The notes: a model not told the origin generated them from the letters alone. A stretch of DNA of 64,000 nt from Oceanobacillus sp. J11TS1 (GCF_018333215.1 NZ_BORO01000006.1:116395-180394), one strand, 5' to 3'. Positions 1 through 9,877 are shown, counted from the stretch's first letter. A program made the numbers and translations.

Positions 1-1
1 A

Positions 2-772
2 CAAACGTATACATATGAAGATTTTAAAGGAACATATGTGACTTTCGAAGGAGAGCCATACAACTCCCCTATAGAATCAATGGGTTCAAATATATTGATA
101 CTAGGAGACGATTTTTATCAAAGTTTTAATCGTTGGGATTTTGATATGACTTCTACTATTTTGGATAAAACAATAGAAGGAAATGTTTTGACGCTTGATT
201 TAGATAGTGATGAAAACGAAGAGTGGGGACTCCATAGCGAAAGTGGAACAGAACAATTCGAATTACGTCATGACGGAGATAAAAAAGTTCTTTATTCAAT
301 TACGAATGATTTCTTTTTTTATTCTATGTCCAATCGGGATCTACAAACTCACTATAGTCAATCAGAAATTGACTATGCACGAATAATTATGACAATAAAT
401 GGTGAGCCAAGTTTAGATCAATGGGCTGTGTGGAACGCCGAATGGGGTGTTCCGATTGTTAACGTAAGATATAATTCCGCTGGTGATCCTACAGAAGTTT
501 CTAATGAAGTTTCTTATCCGGAAGACGTAACACATTTAGATTTAACCAGTCAAGGGATGGCTGCTGGTATCATTACTTACTCGTCTCACGGTGATGGTCA
601 TATCACAAGATATCCTATACCATTGCATTATCATCAAGAGGATCAATCAGAAGAAGGATACCGACAACTTGCCCAAGAATCTTTAGATGATGCTTATACG
701 ATATACATAGAACCGTTCGAACCTTATACTGTAGCAGACTTTATTGGACGTATGAGATTTGTCTATGAGTAA
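2..772 (+). CDS. Hypothetical protein, 5' end outside the window
   Basis: The reading frame is open from the left edge, so the true start lies outside the window. About 256 residues are visible, rich in Asp/Glu and aromatic residues, with no transmembrane segment. A GTG at 38 is in frame but has no ribosome binding site, so it is unlikely to be the start. I do not recognise the family; the composition suits an extracytoplasmic or lipoprotein-type beta-rich protein, but the part that would show a signal peptide is missing. The stop at 770-772 lies 16 nt before the next start, so the two genes may be co-transcribed. Confidence 0.6.
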   Translation, partial: QTYTYEDFKGTYVTFEGEPYNSPIESMGSNILILGDDFYQSFNRWDFDMTSTILDKTIEGNVLTLDLDSDENEEWGLHSESGTEQFELRHDGDKKVLYSITNDFFFYSMSNRDLQTHYSQSEIDYARIIMTINGEPSLDQWAVWNAEWGVPIVNVRYNSAGDPTEVSNEVSYPEDVTHLDLTSQGMAAGIITYSSHGDGHITRYPIPLHYHQEDQSEEGYRQLAQESLDDAYTIYIEPFEPYTVADFIGRMRFVYE

Positions 773-788
773 AAAAGGGGAATTGCAA

Positions 789-1661
789 GTGGACACTTAT
801 AAAGAATATAAGGAGTTACTGTCAAAAACTTATGATAAAGCAGTCGATTGCTTATTACAGAAATATGGTCCTGCACAAGATGATTATTTTAGAGAAAAAT
901 CATATCAAAGGTTTATGGCTGGAGAAATAAAAAATATCACAAAAGGAAAGTTTTCAAGGACTGACGAAGGTTTATATTGTCATCATATAGATGAGAAGAA
1001 TTATTTGAATATATCTGACCAATCATTTGTAAAAACGAATAAAATTTCCTTTGATTACCAAAGGAAAGATAGATTGGTTTATTGTAATCTGATAGAACAT
1101 ACCATTTTGCACGTTTTGATTTCAAAGGAAACTTCTAGTGAATTTGGTTACTTAGGGTATGAAGTGTTTTTAAAGCCAATTATTGAAGAATGGTATATCG
1201 AAAAAAAAATACCTTATCCACAATGGATGAAAACTTGTTACGATAAGTCTTTTCTAACCCCTGAAGAGTCGGTTCATATATTAAAAGAGATGCAAAAAAC
1301 ACTGGGAATGAGTTATTTCAGCACTCCGTATGAGTTTCATGAAAAAAAGCGGAGAACTATAGAAGAAGTTAAAGCAACGAAAAGAAAATGGGAAGAAGAA
1401 GATAAAAAGCGTACAATAGAAGCTAAAGAAGAAGAAATAAGAATGATAAAGAAAAAAACGGAAGAATTCTATCAAACCTATCCAAAATTCAAAGAACTAA
1501 ATATATCTTTTGATACTCCAAGACAAAAAGTGATAGCAATGTTGTTTGATTGTAAATATAGCGATATTTACCAAAGTAAAAAAGAATTCGATTTAGTAAT
1601 GAAACCAATTATTAAGGATAAACTTTTAAAAGAATTATACACTGCTCTTGAAAGTAGCTAA
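789..1661 (+). CDS. HNH-like protein with basic coiled-coil region
   Basis: A 290-residue protein. Residues 63-70 contain a CHHIDE motif, followed by LVYCN near 96-100 and EHxxxH at 103-108. This His-His-Ile ... Asn ... His order resembles an HNH nuclease core and matches a family I recall from Firmicutes (truncated HNH-type proteins in accessory DNA). Residues about 180-235 are very rich in Lys and Glu and should form a coiled coil. GTG at 789 is chosen because AAAAGGGG sits 8 nt upstream; a TTG at 759 would overlap the previous gene and lacks a site. Nuclease activity is an inference; a role as a DNA-binding or toxin-like protein is possible. Confidence 0.6.
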   Translation: MDTYKEYKELLSKTYDKAVDCLLQKYGPAQDDYFREKSYQRFMAGEIKNITKGKFSRTDEGLYCHHIDEKNYLNISDQSFVKTNKISFDYQRKDRLVYCNLIEHTILHVLISKETSSEFGYLGYEVFLKPIIEEWYIEKKIPYPQWMKTCYDKSFLTPEESVHILKEMQKTLGMSYFSTPYEFHEKKRRTIEEVKATKRKWEEEDKKRTIEAKEEEIRMIKKKTEEFYQTYPKFKELNISFDTPRQKVIAMLFDCKYSDIYQSKKEFDLVMKPIIKDKLLKELYTALESS

Positions 1662-1680
1662 AATGGATTTGGTTGTGTTT

Positions 1681-1838
1681 TGCAAAGCAAAACTTTAGAA
1701 CTTTGCAAGCAACAGTTTAGAATGTTGCAACTTGACATGGAGCCTCTGTGAGCATGAATATTTAGCCAAGAAGCCAGCCGTATAAGGGCTTGGCTAAGTT
1801 AACAAGGCTATCATGCCCACTTCTCCATGTAAAGTTGC
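1681..1838 (+). ncRNA. Highly structured non-coding element (candidate RNA)
   Basis: Nested and consecutive inverted repeats fill this gene-free stretch (1662-2173). TGCAAAG at 1681-1687 pairs with 1701-1707; GCAACA at 1709-1714 with 1723-1728. A 16-bp stem (1727-1742 with 1823-1838, one G-U pair) closes a domain holding GCATGA/TCATGC (1752-1757 with 1811-1816) and a perfect 9-bp stem (1762-1770 with 1789-1797). This could be a structured RNA or a folded DNA element. I could not assign it to a known RNA family. The strand is not determined by the symmetry. From 1839 to 2173 I see nothing else supported. Confidence 0.4.
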
Positions 1839-2173
1839 TACGAGGTATGCCATTGCAATACTCTTAACTTATATTTTGCAAAACACATTGGTCTCTATTC
1901 TATTCTTTCTAAATACAGGAATTGTGATGTTGAAGATGATTTTTGAAGAGGAAAATACTAATATTATTATTTTGTATCTATTGTTGATTTCGTTCTTTAA
2001 CTATAGGGGGCGTTAATGAAAGATGAAATAAGATTAACTAACTGCATTAAATTTATACAAATTAAGGCTGGATCTATATGATTCAGTCTTTTCTTGTTCG
2101 TCTTATTGTTGAGGCGACAAAAAGGGAGGGGCATCTCCCTCCTCCTGTTCTAATTCAGATCTATCCCGAAATT

Positions 2174-2728
2174 TTATTCAATAGAGAACATTGGTGATTC
2201 ACCAAATTCAACCAAATAAGTATCAATTTGAATAGGATCGTAAATCCCTTTTTCTATGAAGTACCCTAAAATATTGTCAAAGACGGAATTTTCTTCTGCT
2301 AATGTAAGTCCGGCTCTTCTAAGCAATTCATTAGTTTCTTCAATATTTAATTGTAATGCAATTGCAAGGCAAAGAAGTTTTTGTTTTGATGGGTTTATTT
2401 TGTTTTTTATAACTTTATTTTTATAAAATCGGTCAATACCAAACTTTTCAAGGTCAACAGAAAAGCTCTTATTCCGTTCATTTAAAAGCGACTCCACATA
2501 CTCTCCGAGTGTATAAGTGTTTTTCACCCTTTTGATCCTTTGTTTTAAAGCTCCAAAGATACCTTTACCATAATGAGTATCCACAGGCGGTGATGATGGA
2601 CTATATACCGTAGTTAAGTCATTAGCAAGGAACTGTCTTTTTAGGGCTGTAGCTACTTTATTTAGACCATTGTCTCTAATGTATAATTTTAATTCAGCTA
2701 TAGTCTGTTGGTCTAATGTTTTGTTCAT
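2174..2728 (-). CDS. Defence-associated HTH-domain protein
   Basis: A 184-residue soluble protein. Residues about 75-175 match a helix-turn-helix-like module I recall at the C-termini of many Firmicute accessory proteins (macro-domain, TIR and toxin contexts): an 'FxxYVxxLLxE ... FYKxKVIKNKINPSKQ ... ALxLNIEETNELLRRAGxTL ... YFIEKGIYDxxxI' pattern. The first 70 residues are helical and unassigned. The start ATG has a GGGAGGATT site. It is transcribed away from the NACHT gene cluster and could be its regulator, or a partner protein. The exact role is unknown. Confidence 0.55.
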   Translation of the reverse strand: MNKTLDQQTIAELKLYIRDNGLNKVATALKRQFLANDLTTVYSPSSPPVDTHYGKGIFGALKQRIKRVKNTYTLGEYVESLLNERNKSFSVDLEKFGIDRFYKNKVIKNKINPSKQKLLCLAIALQLNIEETNELLRRAGLTLAEENSVFDNILGYFIEKGIYDPIQIDTYLVEFGESPMFSIE

Positions 2729-2751
2729 GAAAATCCTCCCAAAATTCTAAA

Positions 2752-2770
2752 TGTGACTTGGAACGTCACC
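2752..2770. promoter_or_regulatory. Inverted repeat upstream of the HTH gene
   Basis: GTGAC (2753-2757) and GTCAC (2765-2769) form an inverted repeat with a 7-nt spacer in the divergent region between the HTH gene and the gene at 2912. It may be an operator for the HTH protein. No clear -10/-35 pair was assigned here. Confidence 0.3.
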
Positions 2771-2911
2771 TTTTAATTCCATTGCCAATATATAATAGAA
2801 TCATAGAACAAAAGAAATATGAATTCAAGGAGCTAGAGTAAGGGAATAATTGTAATTTTCTCAGTTCCATGGACTCCATATTTAAAAATCATTAATATAG
2901 GAGGAATCGAA

Positions 2912-3181
2912 ATGAGTACACAGATGGAAGTAAACAAATTAGATAATGGTTATGGAAGTGCAATTAAAGTAATAGAAGCAGGACATGCATTTATATGTAG
3001 GGTGGCTAATTGGAGTCTAATCTTCGTCAAAATGAATCAGGTTGGAACAGGCTTTAAAGTGGTTTACTATGATCCATTGAATATGGATTGTTATGACCAA
3101 AACATAAATAAATCGACATTTCATGCGGTATATGAAGAGATGTATAAACCTGTGGTCAGTGACTACTTTGGTGATAAGTGA
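2912..3181 (+). CDS. Hypothetical 89-residue protein
   Basis: A small soluble protein with no membrane segment or recognised motif. Translation starts at ATG 2912, 7 nt after AGGAGGA, which is a strong site. It is the first gene downstream of the divergent region and is followed within 22 nt by another small gene and then by the NACHT NTPase gene, all on the same strand, so it may belong to the same transcript. I do not recognise the family and infer no function. Confidence 0.55.
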   Translation: MSTQMEVNKLDNGYGSAIKVIEAGHAFICRVANWSLIFVKMNQVGTGFKVVYYDPLNMDCYDQNINKSTFHAVYEEMYKPVVSDYFGDK

Positions 3182-3203
3182 AATCCATCAAAACCTTCAG
3201 GAC

Positions 3204-3482
3204 ATGAATATCCAAGAACTGACAACATATGAGATACTGAATCCTTTTGAGAACTTAACTTATAGTTATGAAAAGGAGAAGGTCATGGTATATCTCCACC
3301 ATCCAGAACCTGACTACAATACAAGGGTCTCTGGTGAAATGGGATTACGACTTATGGTTGAGAAAGGTGAACTGCCGGAGATTGTTCTGGAATACTATTA
3401 CAATACTGATGAATTATTGATTTTCCTAAATGCTTGGCAATGGAGCATAAATGAAAATTATCAGAAAAAGAACTTTGAATAA
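3204..3482 (+). CDS. Hypothetical 92-residue protein
   Basis: The frame is open from 3123, but that would overlap the previous gene by 59 nt, so I prefer ATG 3204 although its ribosome binding site (TCAGG) is weak. The product is acidic and soluble with several Tyr and Trp residues (for example YYYNTDELLIFLNAWQWS near the C-terminus). It resembles the small immunity-like orphans found further right but is not assignable. It ends 48 nt before the NACHT gene. Confidence 0.5.
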   Translation: MNIQELTTYEILNPFENLTYSYEKEKVMVYLHHPEPDYNTRVSGEMGLRLMVEKGELPEIVLEYYYNTDELLIFLNAWQWSINENYQKKNFE

Positions 3483-3530
3483 ATTTTGTTGTGTTTTGAT
3501 TGTCTTTTCTAAATTTGGAGGAGAGGTTAA

Positions 3531-6500
3531 ATGTATTTTATTAATTGGGATAAATTCAAAGTAAAGAATAGTAATTATACCGCTGCTTTTGAATTATTAT
3601 GTTATCACATTTTTTGTAGGAAACTCGGGATAACAGAGGGGATAAAAGCTGATTTCAATCAAGTAGGTTTGGAGACAGAACCCTACCAATACTCTGACGG
3701 GAAGTATTATGGTTTTCAATCCAAGTTCTTTGAAAAAATGAATTACTCAAATCTAAAACAGTCCATCACAAAGGCTCTAAATCACTTTACAAACAAAGAC
3801 CCTAAGAAAAACAAATTAGACCACATTGTTATCTTTTTAAGTTGTAATATGAAAGTTAGTAGTAAAAGTGCCCGAGAAATTGTTGAAAAATGTAATAAGA
3901 AAGGTGTAACAGTGCAATGGTTTTTACCATCTAATTTTGAAATTGTCCTTAATCAACCAAATAATTTAGATTTAGTTCAACTGTTCTTTGGAGATGCAGA
4001 TCATCTGGGCTACATACAAGATGCTAAAGGTATGCGATTGAATACATTATTAATGTCTAGAGAGTACATTGAATTAAATCTTTTTGGCGAGGAACAAAAA
4101 ATATCTATTACGGATTATTCAAAATTAGCTTTAGAAAATAATAGAAAAATAAATCTAATATCTGGTCCCCCAGGTTCAGGTAAAAGTGTTTGTATGAGCA
4201 AATTATTTCAGGTTTATACTGGTTCTGGTAAAAATAGCAAGACAGACCAAATAGCAGTATTAGATAAAATTTCAGCTATATCAATATATGTAAATTTAAA
4301 CACAACTTCCTTAGATAGTCTTGAGACTATTATTAACAGAAGAAAAACTGAATATGGCTTTGTAGGACAAAATAATTATATATATTTGTTTGATGGATTA
4401 GATGAGGTATCAGATACAAAGATTGATACAACTTTAGCGTATATATTCGAATTAGCTGAGAAAAAATCAACAAAAACAATAATTATCTCTTGTAGAATAG
4501 CAAGTTCAAATAAGATAAAACTAAAAATAGGATATAAAAATATAAATGAATATCAAATTGTGGAGTTATCAAAAGAGGAGATCGAAAGATACTTTTCCGA
4601 AAAAGGAGATATTAGGAAACAGGAAAAACTACAAAATTTAGCTATAGCTAATCCAACAATTTTCGATGGCATTCAGGATACATTAACGTTATCCATCTTA
4701 TGGAAGCAAATTGATAAAATCAATAGTGATAGTTATTTAACAGACTTAATAGAGATCCATATCAATGAGATCTTAAATAATTTATCTCATACAAAATACC
4801 TTAATGAATTAAATATACCAAACCCTAAAATAGATACTATTAATGAACTAAATAAGCAAATATCTTTATACAACTTTGAAAATCAAATTGTAAGTATTAA
4901 ATACGAAGAGTTGTATTCATTACTTCTAGATTTATTACCAAGATGTGACTATCAAGCGATTAATAGAATAATAGATTTTCTAGCAGAGAACTTCTTTGAT
5001 GTTTATGGAACTAACACAGTACAATCCTATACATATAAACATAGAAGGTATTCAGAATACTTTCTAATGCTCGGCATCATTGAAAAAATGGAGAAAGATA
5101 GCAAGTTTCTCCGTGAGAAACATTTGCTAACTAATATAGACTTTTTCTATAAGATGTTAATTCCATATTTAAAAAATAAAACCATAAAAACAAATAACAT
5201 TGCTTTATCACAAAGTTTGGGATTGTATGATGTTTATTTAGGAAACAACAAAAATTGGGGAGCAGATGAACCTTATTATAAATGGTCAGACTACTTAACT
5301 TACGCATTAACGAGCCAGAAAAATGGCATTTTTGAGGTCATTATAAATGATGATAACCTTGTTTTTAAAGATTATTTACTGGAGTTGCCAAATAAGATTA
5401 TAAAAAAATTGCAAAGTTTAACAACGAAAGGTCGATCAAAAGATTCAGAAATGGACCACTTATTAAAAATATTTCTTAGAAGTTTAGTAGAGCTGTATAA
5501 ACATAATAAGAAGGAAACTGTAAAACTTTTACTTGTGAAATATGAACAAATAATGCAACTACTTGTAGATATAAAATATAGAATTAACTATACAGAAGAA
5601 AAAGCTGCAAATGAATTTTGGAGAAATAAGTTCTATATAGATATAGTTATTAGACAAAATAATGTAGCTGAGTATAAAGAAATGGTTACTAAGATTAAAG
5701 TTGAGTCAGCAGAGGAATTTATGGAAGAATATACACCAACAACATTAACTGTCATGAAATCACTAACTTATATTTTAACTATGGAACGCCCTAATGAATT
5801 TGTATCATTTATAAAAGACTTTAATGAATACCAGTTGGGAGCCTATCTAACTTCAATTTGCGAACCAGATTGTTTAGCGGCTATTCACCAATTTCCAGTA
5901 TTAAAAAATGAAATATTAAATAGAGTTAATTCTTTAAATCCATCTAAAGGGCTACATCAAGCCTTAATATATGGGTTTAAAAAATATGCAGGGGAAGTTT
6001 TAAATGATGAGGAAACTAATTGTATAGAAAATTATATATCTAAGTTAGGAAAAATAGAAAGTTCTGTGTTTTGGAAAAACCACCATAACATTATTGCATT
6101 TTTGTCATTGCCACATAATAATAAAAAAGGCTTGGGTAATAATTTACACAGTAGCATAATGGAATACAATAAGTTTTATGAAATGTTTGTCCTATTATTA
6201 GATGGAACTTGTTCTTTAACTAAAATAGTAAAAATCTTCTCCACCTCTGCTATTCTAAAAAAATCAACTGTAGGATATTATGTTCGTCTGCTACTTGGCT
6301 ATGTGTTTGTATTTACTGGAGAGGATTTAAAGACTGTGAAAGGTTGTATTAATTACTTAAATCATAAAGAAATAGAAAATATGCAAATCGTATATTTCCA
6401 AATAAAGAAAGCTGATAGGGAGAAATATGGGGAATTATTTAGTACAAATGAGTTACTAAGGCTAACGTCGGAAGAGAGTTATAAAGATATAGATTATTCT

Positions 6501-7652
6501 AGTACAAGCGAATCCATGTTTATTATTTCCTATTTATTAGCCGACTTTGATGAAAATGTCAGTTATCAATTTTTACTAAGTGGTGTGGATCATGGAATAA
6601 TGAGGATGAATTCCAGAAAAGATACTTTAGCTGATGAAATACTCATAGGATCGCTAGAAATTTTACTTAAAAATCATTGGATTTCAAAAGAACAAACAAT
6701 CGTATATGTTGAAGAACTGATAGAAATTATTCTTAAATTAAAAAATAATCATATAGAAAATACAGTATCTGAAATGTTAATTGAGGTTTTGAGTAGAAGT
6801 AACTTTGAAATAGCATTCTATTGTTATAACAGGCTAGTAGAGTTTGTGAATTTAGATAATAATATTCACCGTGATGTTGCATGTACAATGGTAGATTTGG
6901 GAATCCCTTTAAAAGAAATTGAGAAATGTATTTTGAATTTTAATTCCTATTTCGATAATTATAATCAGAAAACAAACTGGTCTTATTTTAATGAAAAAAT
7001 AAAAGTATACCTTGCTATAGGTCTTTCTGATTTGTACAGTAAAAAAGAACATGCAGAAGTTTTAGAAAAAATTCAAGAACTGATAGCTGAACTTGATTTT
7101 GCTGGTTGGGGTAGACAGTTATATTCATCTGAGTTTCAAAGTTATGTTAAATTGTGTGAACGACTTTCAAAACAGGTAGATGTGGATGAAATAGAGGAGC
7201 CCAATATTAATTCTATAACGGTGTCTAAATCAGATAATACTACCATCACAAAGGTAATCAAAGGATTAGATACTAAAGAAAAACTTGAACAGTTTTTTAA
7301 TAATCTTGATTCCAAGTATTGCGTTGATACACTTGAACAGTATGAATATTTGATTGAAAAGTGTATTGATTTATTTGGCAATATCAATATATTTATTAAT
7401 CATTTGCGTATAAATAGATATCCCGACACGATCTATTTCAAGAAAAACAGTGAGTACTTATATTTGGGGATAGCCGCAGCTTTAGATAATACAAATGCAA
7501 AACAACAAATGGTCAATTACCTTCTACATGAAGGTGGGGGACATGATAGCTATTATGAGTTGATTAAAGTATATGATGTTTTAGAAGACAAAGATATGTG
7601 TATAGATTTATTTGAAAGTTTGCTAAGTGATATCATCTTGTTAGTATATTAA
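3531..7652 (+). CDS. STAND/NACHT-type NTPase with N-terminal nuclease-like domain (probable anti-phage protein)
   Basis: 1373 residues. The N-terminal ~150 residues contain E48/E50 (GLETEP) and GFQSKFF (61-67), an E...QxK arrangement fitting a PD-(D/E)XK/Mrr-like nuclease. Walker A GPPGSGKS is at 212-219, a NACHT-type Walker B LFDGLDEVSD begins near 286, and a sensor-like ISCR is at 319-322. The remaining ~1000 residues are helical, as expected for a repeat-built sensor region. This order (effector, NTPase, sensor) is that of bacterial NLR-like proteins such as Avs and bNACHT, in which NTPase oligomerisation switches on the effector. RBS GGAGGAGAGG, ATG 3531. A HEPN RNase gene follows 113 nt downstream. 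The NACHT call is firm; the nuclease call is weaker. Confidence 0.8.
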   Translation: MYFINWDKFKVKNSNYTAAFELLCYHIFCRKLGITEGIKADFNQVGLETEPYQYSDGKYYGFQSKFFEKMNYSNLKQSITKALNHFTNKDPKKNKLDHIVIFLSCNMKVSSKSAREIVEKCNKKGVTVQWFLPSNFEIVLNQPNNLDLVQLFFGDADHLGYIQDAKGMRLNTLLMSREYIELNLFGEEQKISITDYSKLALENNRKINLISGPPGSGKSVCMSKLFQVYTGSGKNSKTDQIAVLDKISAISIYVNLNTTSLDSLETIINRRKTEYGFVGQNNYIYLFDGLDEVSDTKIDTTLAYIFELAEKKSTKTIIISCRIASSNKIKLKIGYKNINEYQIVELSKEEIERYFSEKGDIRKQEKLQNLAIANPTIFDGIQDTLTLSILWKQIDKINSDSYLTDLIEIHINEILNNLSHTKYLNELNIPNPKIDTINELNKQISLYNFENQIVSIKYEELYSLLLDLLPRCDYQAINRIIDFLAENFFDVYGTNTVQSYTYKHRRYSEYFLMLGIIEKMEKDSKFLREKHLLTNIDFFYKMLIPYLKNKTIKTNNIALSQSLGLYDVYLGNNKNWGADEPYYKWSDYLTYALTSQKNGIFEVIINDDNLVFKDYLLELPNKIIKKLQSLTTKGRSKDSEMDHLLKIFLRSLVELYKHNKKETVKLLLVKYEQIMQLLVDIKYRINYTEEKAANEFWRNKFYIDIVIRQNNVAEYKEMVTKIKVESAEEFMEEYTPTTLTVMKSLTYILTMERPNEFVSFIKDFNEYQLGAYLTSICEPDCLAAIHQFPVLKNEILNRVNSLNPSKGLHQALIYGFKKYAGEVLNDEETNCIENYISKLGKIESSVFWKNHHNIIAFLSLPHNNKKGLGNNLHSSIMEYNKFYEMFVLLLDGTCSLTKIVKIFSTSAILKKSTVGYYVRLLLGYVFVFTGEDLKTVKGCINYLNHKEIENMQIVYFQIKKADREKYGELFSTNELLRLTSEESYKDIDYSSTSESMFIISYLLADFDENVSYQFLLSGVDHGIMRMNSRKDTLADEILIGSLEILLKNHWISKEQTIVYVEELIEIILKLKNNHIENTVSEMLIEVLSRSNFEIAFYCYNRLVEFVNLDNNIHRDVACTMVDLGIPLKEIEKCILNFNSYFDNYNQKTNWSYFNEKIKVYLAIGLSDLYSKKEHAEVLEKIQELIAELDFAGWGRQLYSSEFQSYVKLCERLSKQVDVDEIEEPNINSITVSKSDNTTITKVIKGLDTKEKLEQFFNNLDSKYCVDTLEQYEYLIEKCIDLFGNINIFINHLRINRYPDTIYFKKNSEYLYLGIAAALDNTNAKQQMVNYLLHEGGGHDSYYELIKVYDVLEDKDMCIDLFESLLSDIILLVY

Positions 7653-7765
7653 AGTCCTCTTTGTATATCATTATTTTTCTACTGTATAAATACTTCTTTT
7701 TAAGATTTTATATTATTTTTATTTTATTATTGGATGGTAAGAATAATTAAGTTAGGGAGACATAA

Positions 7766-9303
7766 ATGGTTAGAGATTACGTGGCTGAGTTAATAGGTAT
7801 TGGTAGTGAAGTTGATAAATTGGATCAATTGTTATTGAAGAAACAATCTAATACTACAGTTGTTTTAATGCATGTTTCTACTATAGAAGAGAAATTTAAT
7901 TCGATTGATTTTGAGAAACTTAATAATATCGAAAAAACAATGTACTTATACACTAAATCAAATTATAGGGCTATTTTACAGTATATAACTCATAAAGAGT
8001 TTGAAGAATTTAAAAAGGTATCTCTGATATTAAGGCAATACAAATATTATGATGACTTTGTTTTTGAAAACTTTTCATCAAGAATAAAAAGTTATCGAGA
8101 TGCTATTGTTCTAACAAAAGAAGAAGAGCATACTTTAAGCAAAGCATATGTCTCACAAATTTATGTTAATTTAGCCAATGTGTATAATGAAATGGGAAGA
8201 ACAGTTGAATCAATTGAGGAGCTAAAAAAGGTTGAAAATTTTATTGATCAATTTCCAATGGCTAGAGCAAATTTAGCTATAAAGCATCATTCACTATCAA
8301 CAAAAATTACTGATCGTTCTGTTATGCGTTTTTTAATTGAGAAAGGCGTTTCCGAGTTGGAAGATGTATGTAAAAGTGTAACTCCAGACCATATGCCAGA
8401 CGACATACTTGCACAATTCATTGAATGGAAAAGGTATATGGAAGAAATAATTAATGTTCATCTTTCGGATGTTAAACCATGGTCATTGATTTTAGACGTT
8501 GATGATAATTATAAAAATTGGGCCTCCAAGAGAAATCTGAGCTTAAATTACATTAATATAATTTATGAATATGGGAATGTTGATGATATTCAAATGGTTG
8601 ATATGGGGTTAGGGTATTTTGGAGAAGAGAATAACATGGAGTACTATTCTTGGTTTAACACCATAAAGCAAGAATTTAATATGGCGAGATACTTTCTTTA
8701 TAAGATAGACACTTCAAGTTATGAAAATGGAGTACATGAATCACAACACCATAATTTACTGATTAATACTTTAGACTATCCTGCGATCGGTATAGGACTG
8801 AGTTACTCAAAATCTCTCTAAGAACTGCATTTGGTATTTTGGACAAGATAGGTTTATTTTGTTGTAAATTTCATCAGCAGGAGATACCTACTTATAAAAT
8901 TGATTTCCAAAGGTGGTATAAAGAAATAGAGTTAGATGTTGCATTAGGGAGCCCATTTAATGCTCTTTATTGGTTAAGTAGGGACTTAGATGGAAAAACG
9001 GGTGACTTTAAAAACATACGGCTGTTACGTAATTGTATGGAGCATAGATACATTAGAGTTCTCGATTATTATGATAAGTCACTTGATGAGGAACTAGCAG
9101 ATACTAATAAATACGAGTATAAAATAAGTTATTCAAATTTGAAAAAGATTACCTATGACACAATAAGACTTGTAAGAAACGCTATTATATATATGGCAAG
9201 TGGATTTAATGTAGAATATAATAGGGTTTATTATGGGGAAAAAAGCGAAGGGGTATTCCTACCTCTTTACCTATCAATTTATGAAGATGAATGGAAAAAT
9301 TAA
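7766..9303 (+). pseudogene. LA2681-type HEPN RNase, split by a 2-nt frameshift
   Basis: Two frames make one protein. Frame A (7766-8821, 351 residues) has TPR-like helices and the start of a LA2681-like HEPN domain (WFNTIKQEFNMARYF, LLINTLDYP). Frame B continues it (RTAFGILDKIG...) to 9303 and contains the HEPN catalytic Rx4H motif as RNCMEH at 9028-9045. The break lies at TCTCTC (8813-8818): removing one CT joins the frames as KSLRTAF. As written, the product would end before its catalytic motif. HEPN proteins of this type are RNases linked to defence. Causes could be a real mutation, a slippage site, or a sequencing error. RBS AGGGAGA precedes ATG 7766. Confidence 0.75.
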
Positions 9304-9379
9304 TGGGAGTATTAGTAATAGCTTTCTTATTATAAATTTTTGCAATCCCTCTTATCTCTACGTATCTTTTTTCAACTAT

Positions 9380-9870
9380 GTAGATCAATATTAAACAATT
9401 TCTTGTGATAATAAACATCTGCTACTCCCACCACCGATTTCGTAATAATAAACATTTGCTTTTTCAATATAGATCCAATAATTTCTCGGGTTTTCCTCAT
9501 CAGGAGCCCGAGTTTTTTCATGTCTTTTCCAATATCTTTTCAATGCAGTTATGTTCCTAAATCCTTGTCATTACTGGGTTTATCCAATATCCAATTCAAT
9601 AATAAATCAATACTCATTCAATATTTTCTCTTTATTTTATCCCTCTTTTCTCCACTATCTTTTCTAGAATTTTTCCTTATTCCATTCCCAAAACTTTATT
9701 CCAACTTCGAAAAAACCATGAAAAAACAGCCGAAAAAGGCCGGAAAAACGGTCATTTTTGATTCGAAAAACGTCCGAAAAGGGGGTTCCGTAGCAAAACT
9801 TTATTATAACTCAAACGGTGGAATGCGGGTTGGAGGGGCGGAAAAAAGCAGGAGTTTATTATGGTTGTAC
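9380..9870 (+). repeat. Repeat element R, copy 1 (divergent 5' half)
   Basis: The 179-bp core at 9692-9870 aligns without length change to 10046-10224 and 17201-17379. The upstream half (from GTAGATC at 9380, including AAACAATTTCTTGT and ATAAACATTTGCTTTTTCAA) is a diverged version of the half shared by copies 2 and 3. Short open frames run through it, but they change between copies and have no usable start, so I do not call them genes. No transposase is present. The family is unknown to me. Confidence 0.7.
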
Positions 9871-9877
9871 AGGTGGT

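Noticed and set aside
1720-1840. Integron attC or retron RNA at the structured element
   Set aside because: No integrase or reverse transcriptase nearby and no matching core sites; left as unassigned.
1813-2016. Open frame of 67 codons overlapping the structured element
   Set aside because: Low-complexity hydrophobic product, poor start context, and it runs through the hairpin arms; more likely non-coding.
8813-8821. Programmed ribosomal frameshift in the HEPN gene
   Set aside because: No slippery heptamer and a +2 (or -1) change at a CT repeat; a mutation or sequencing error is simpler.
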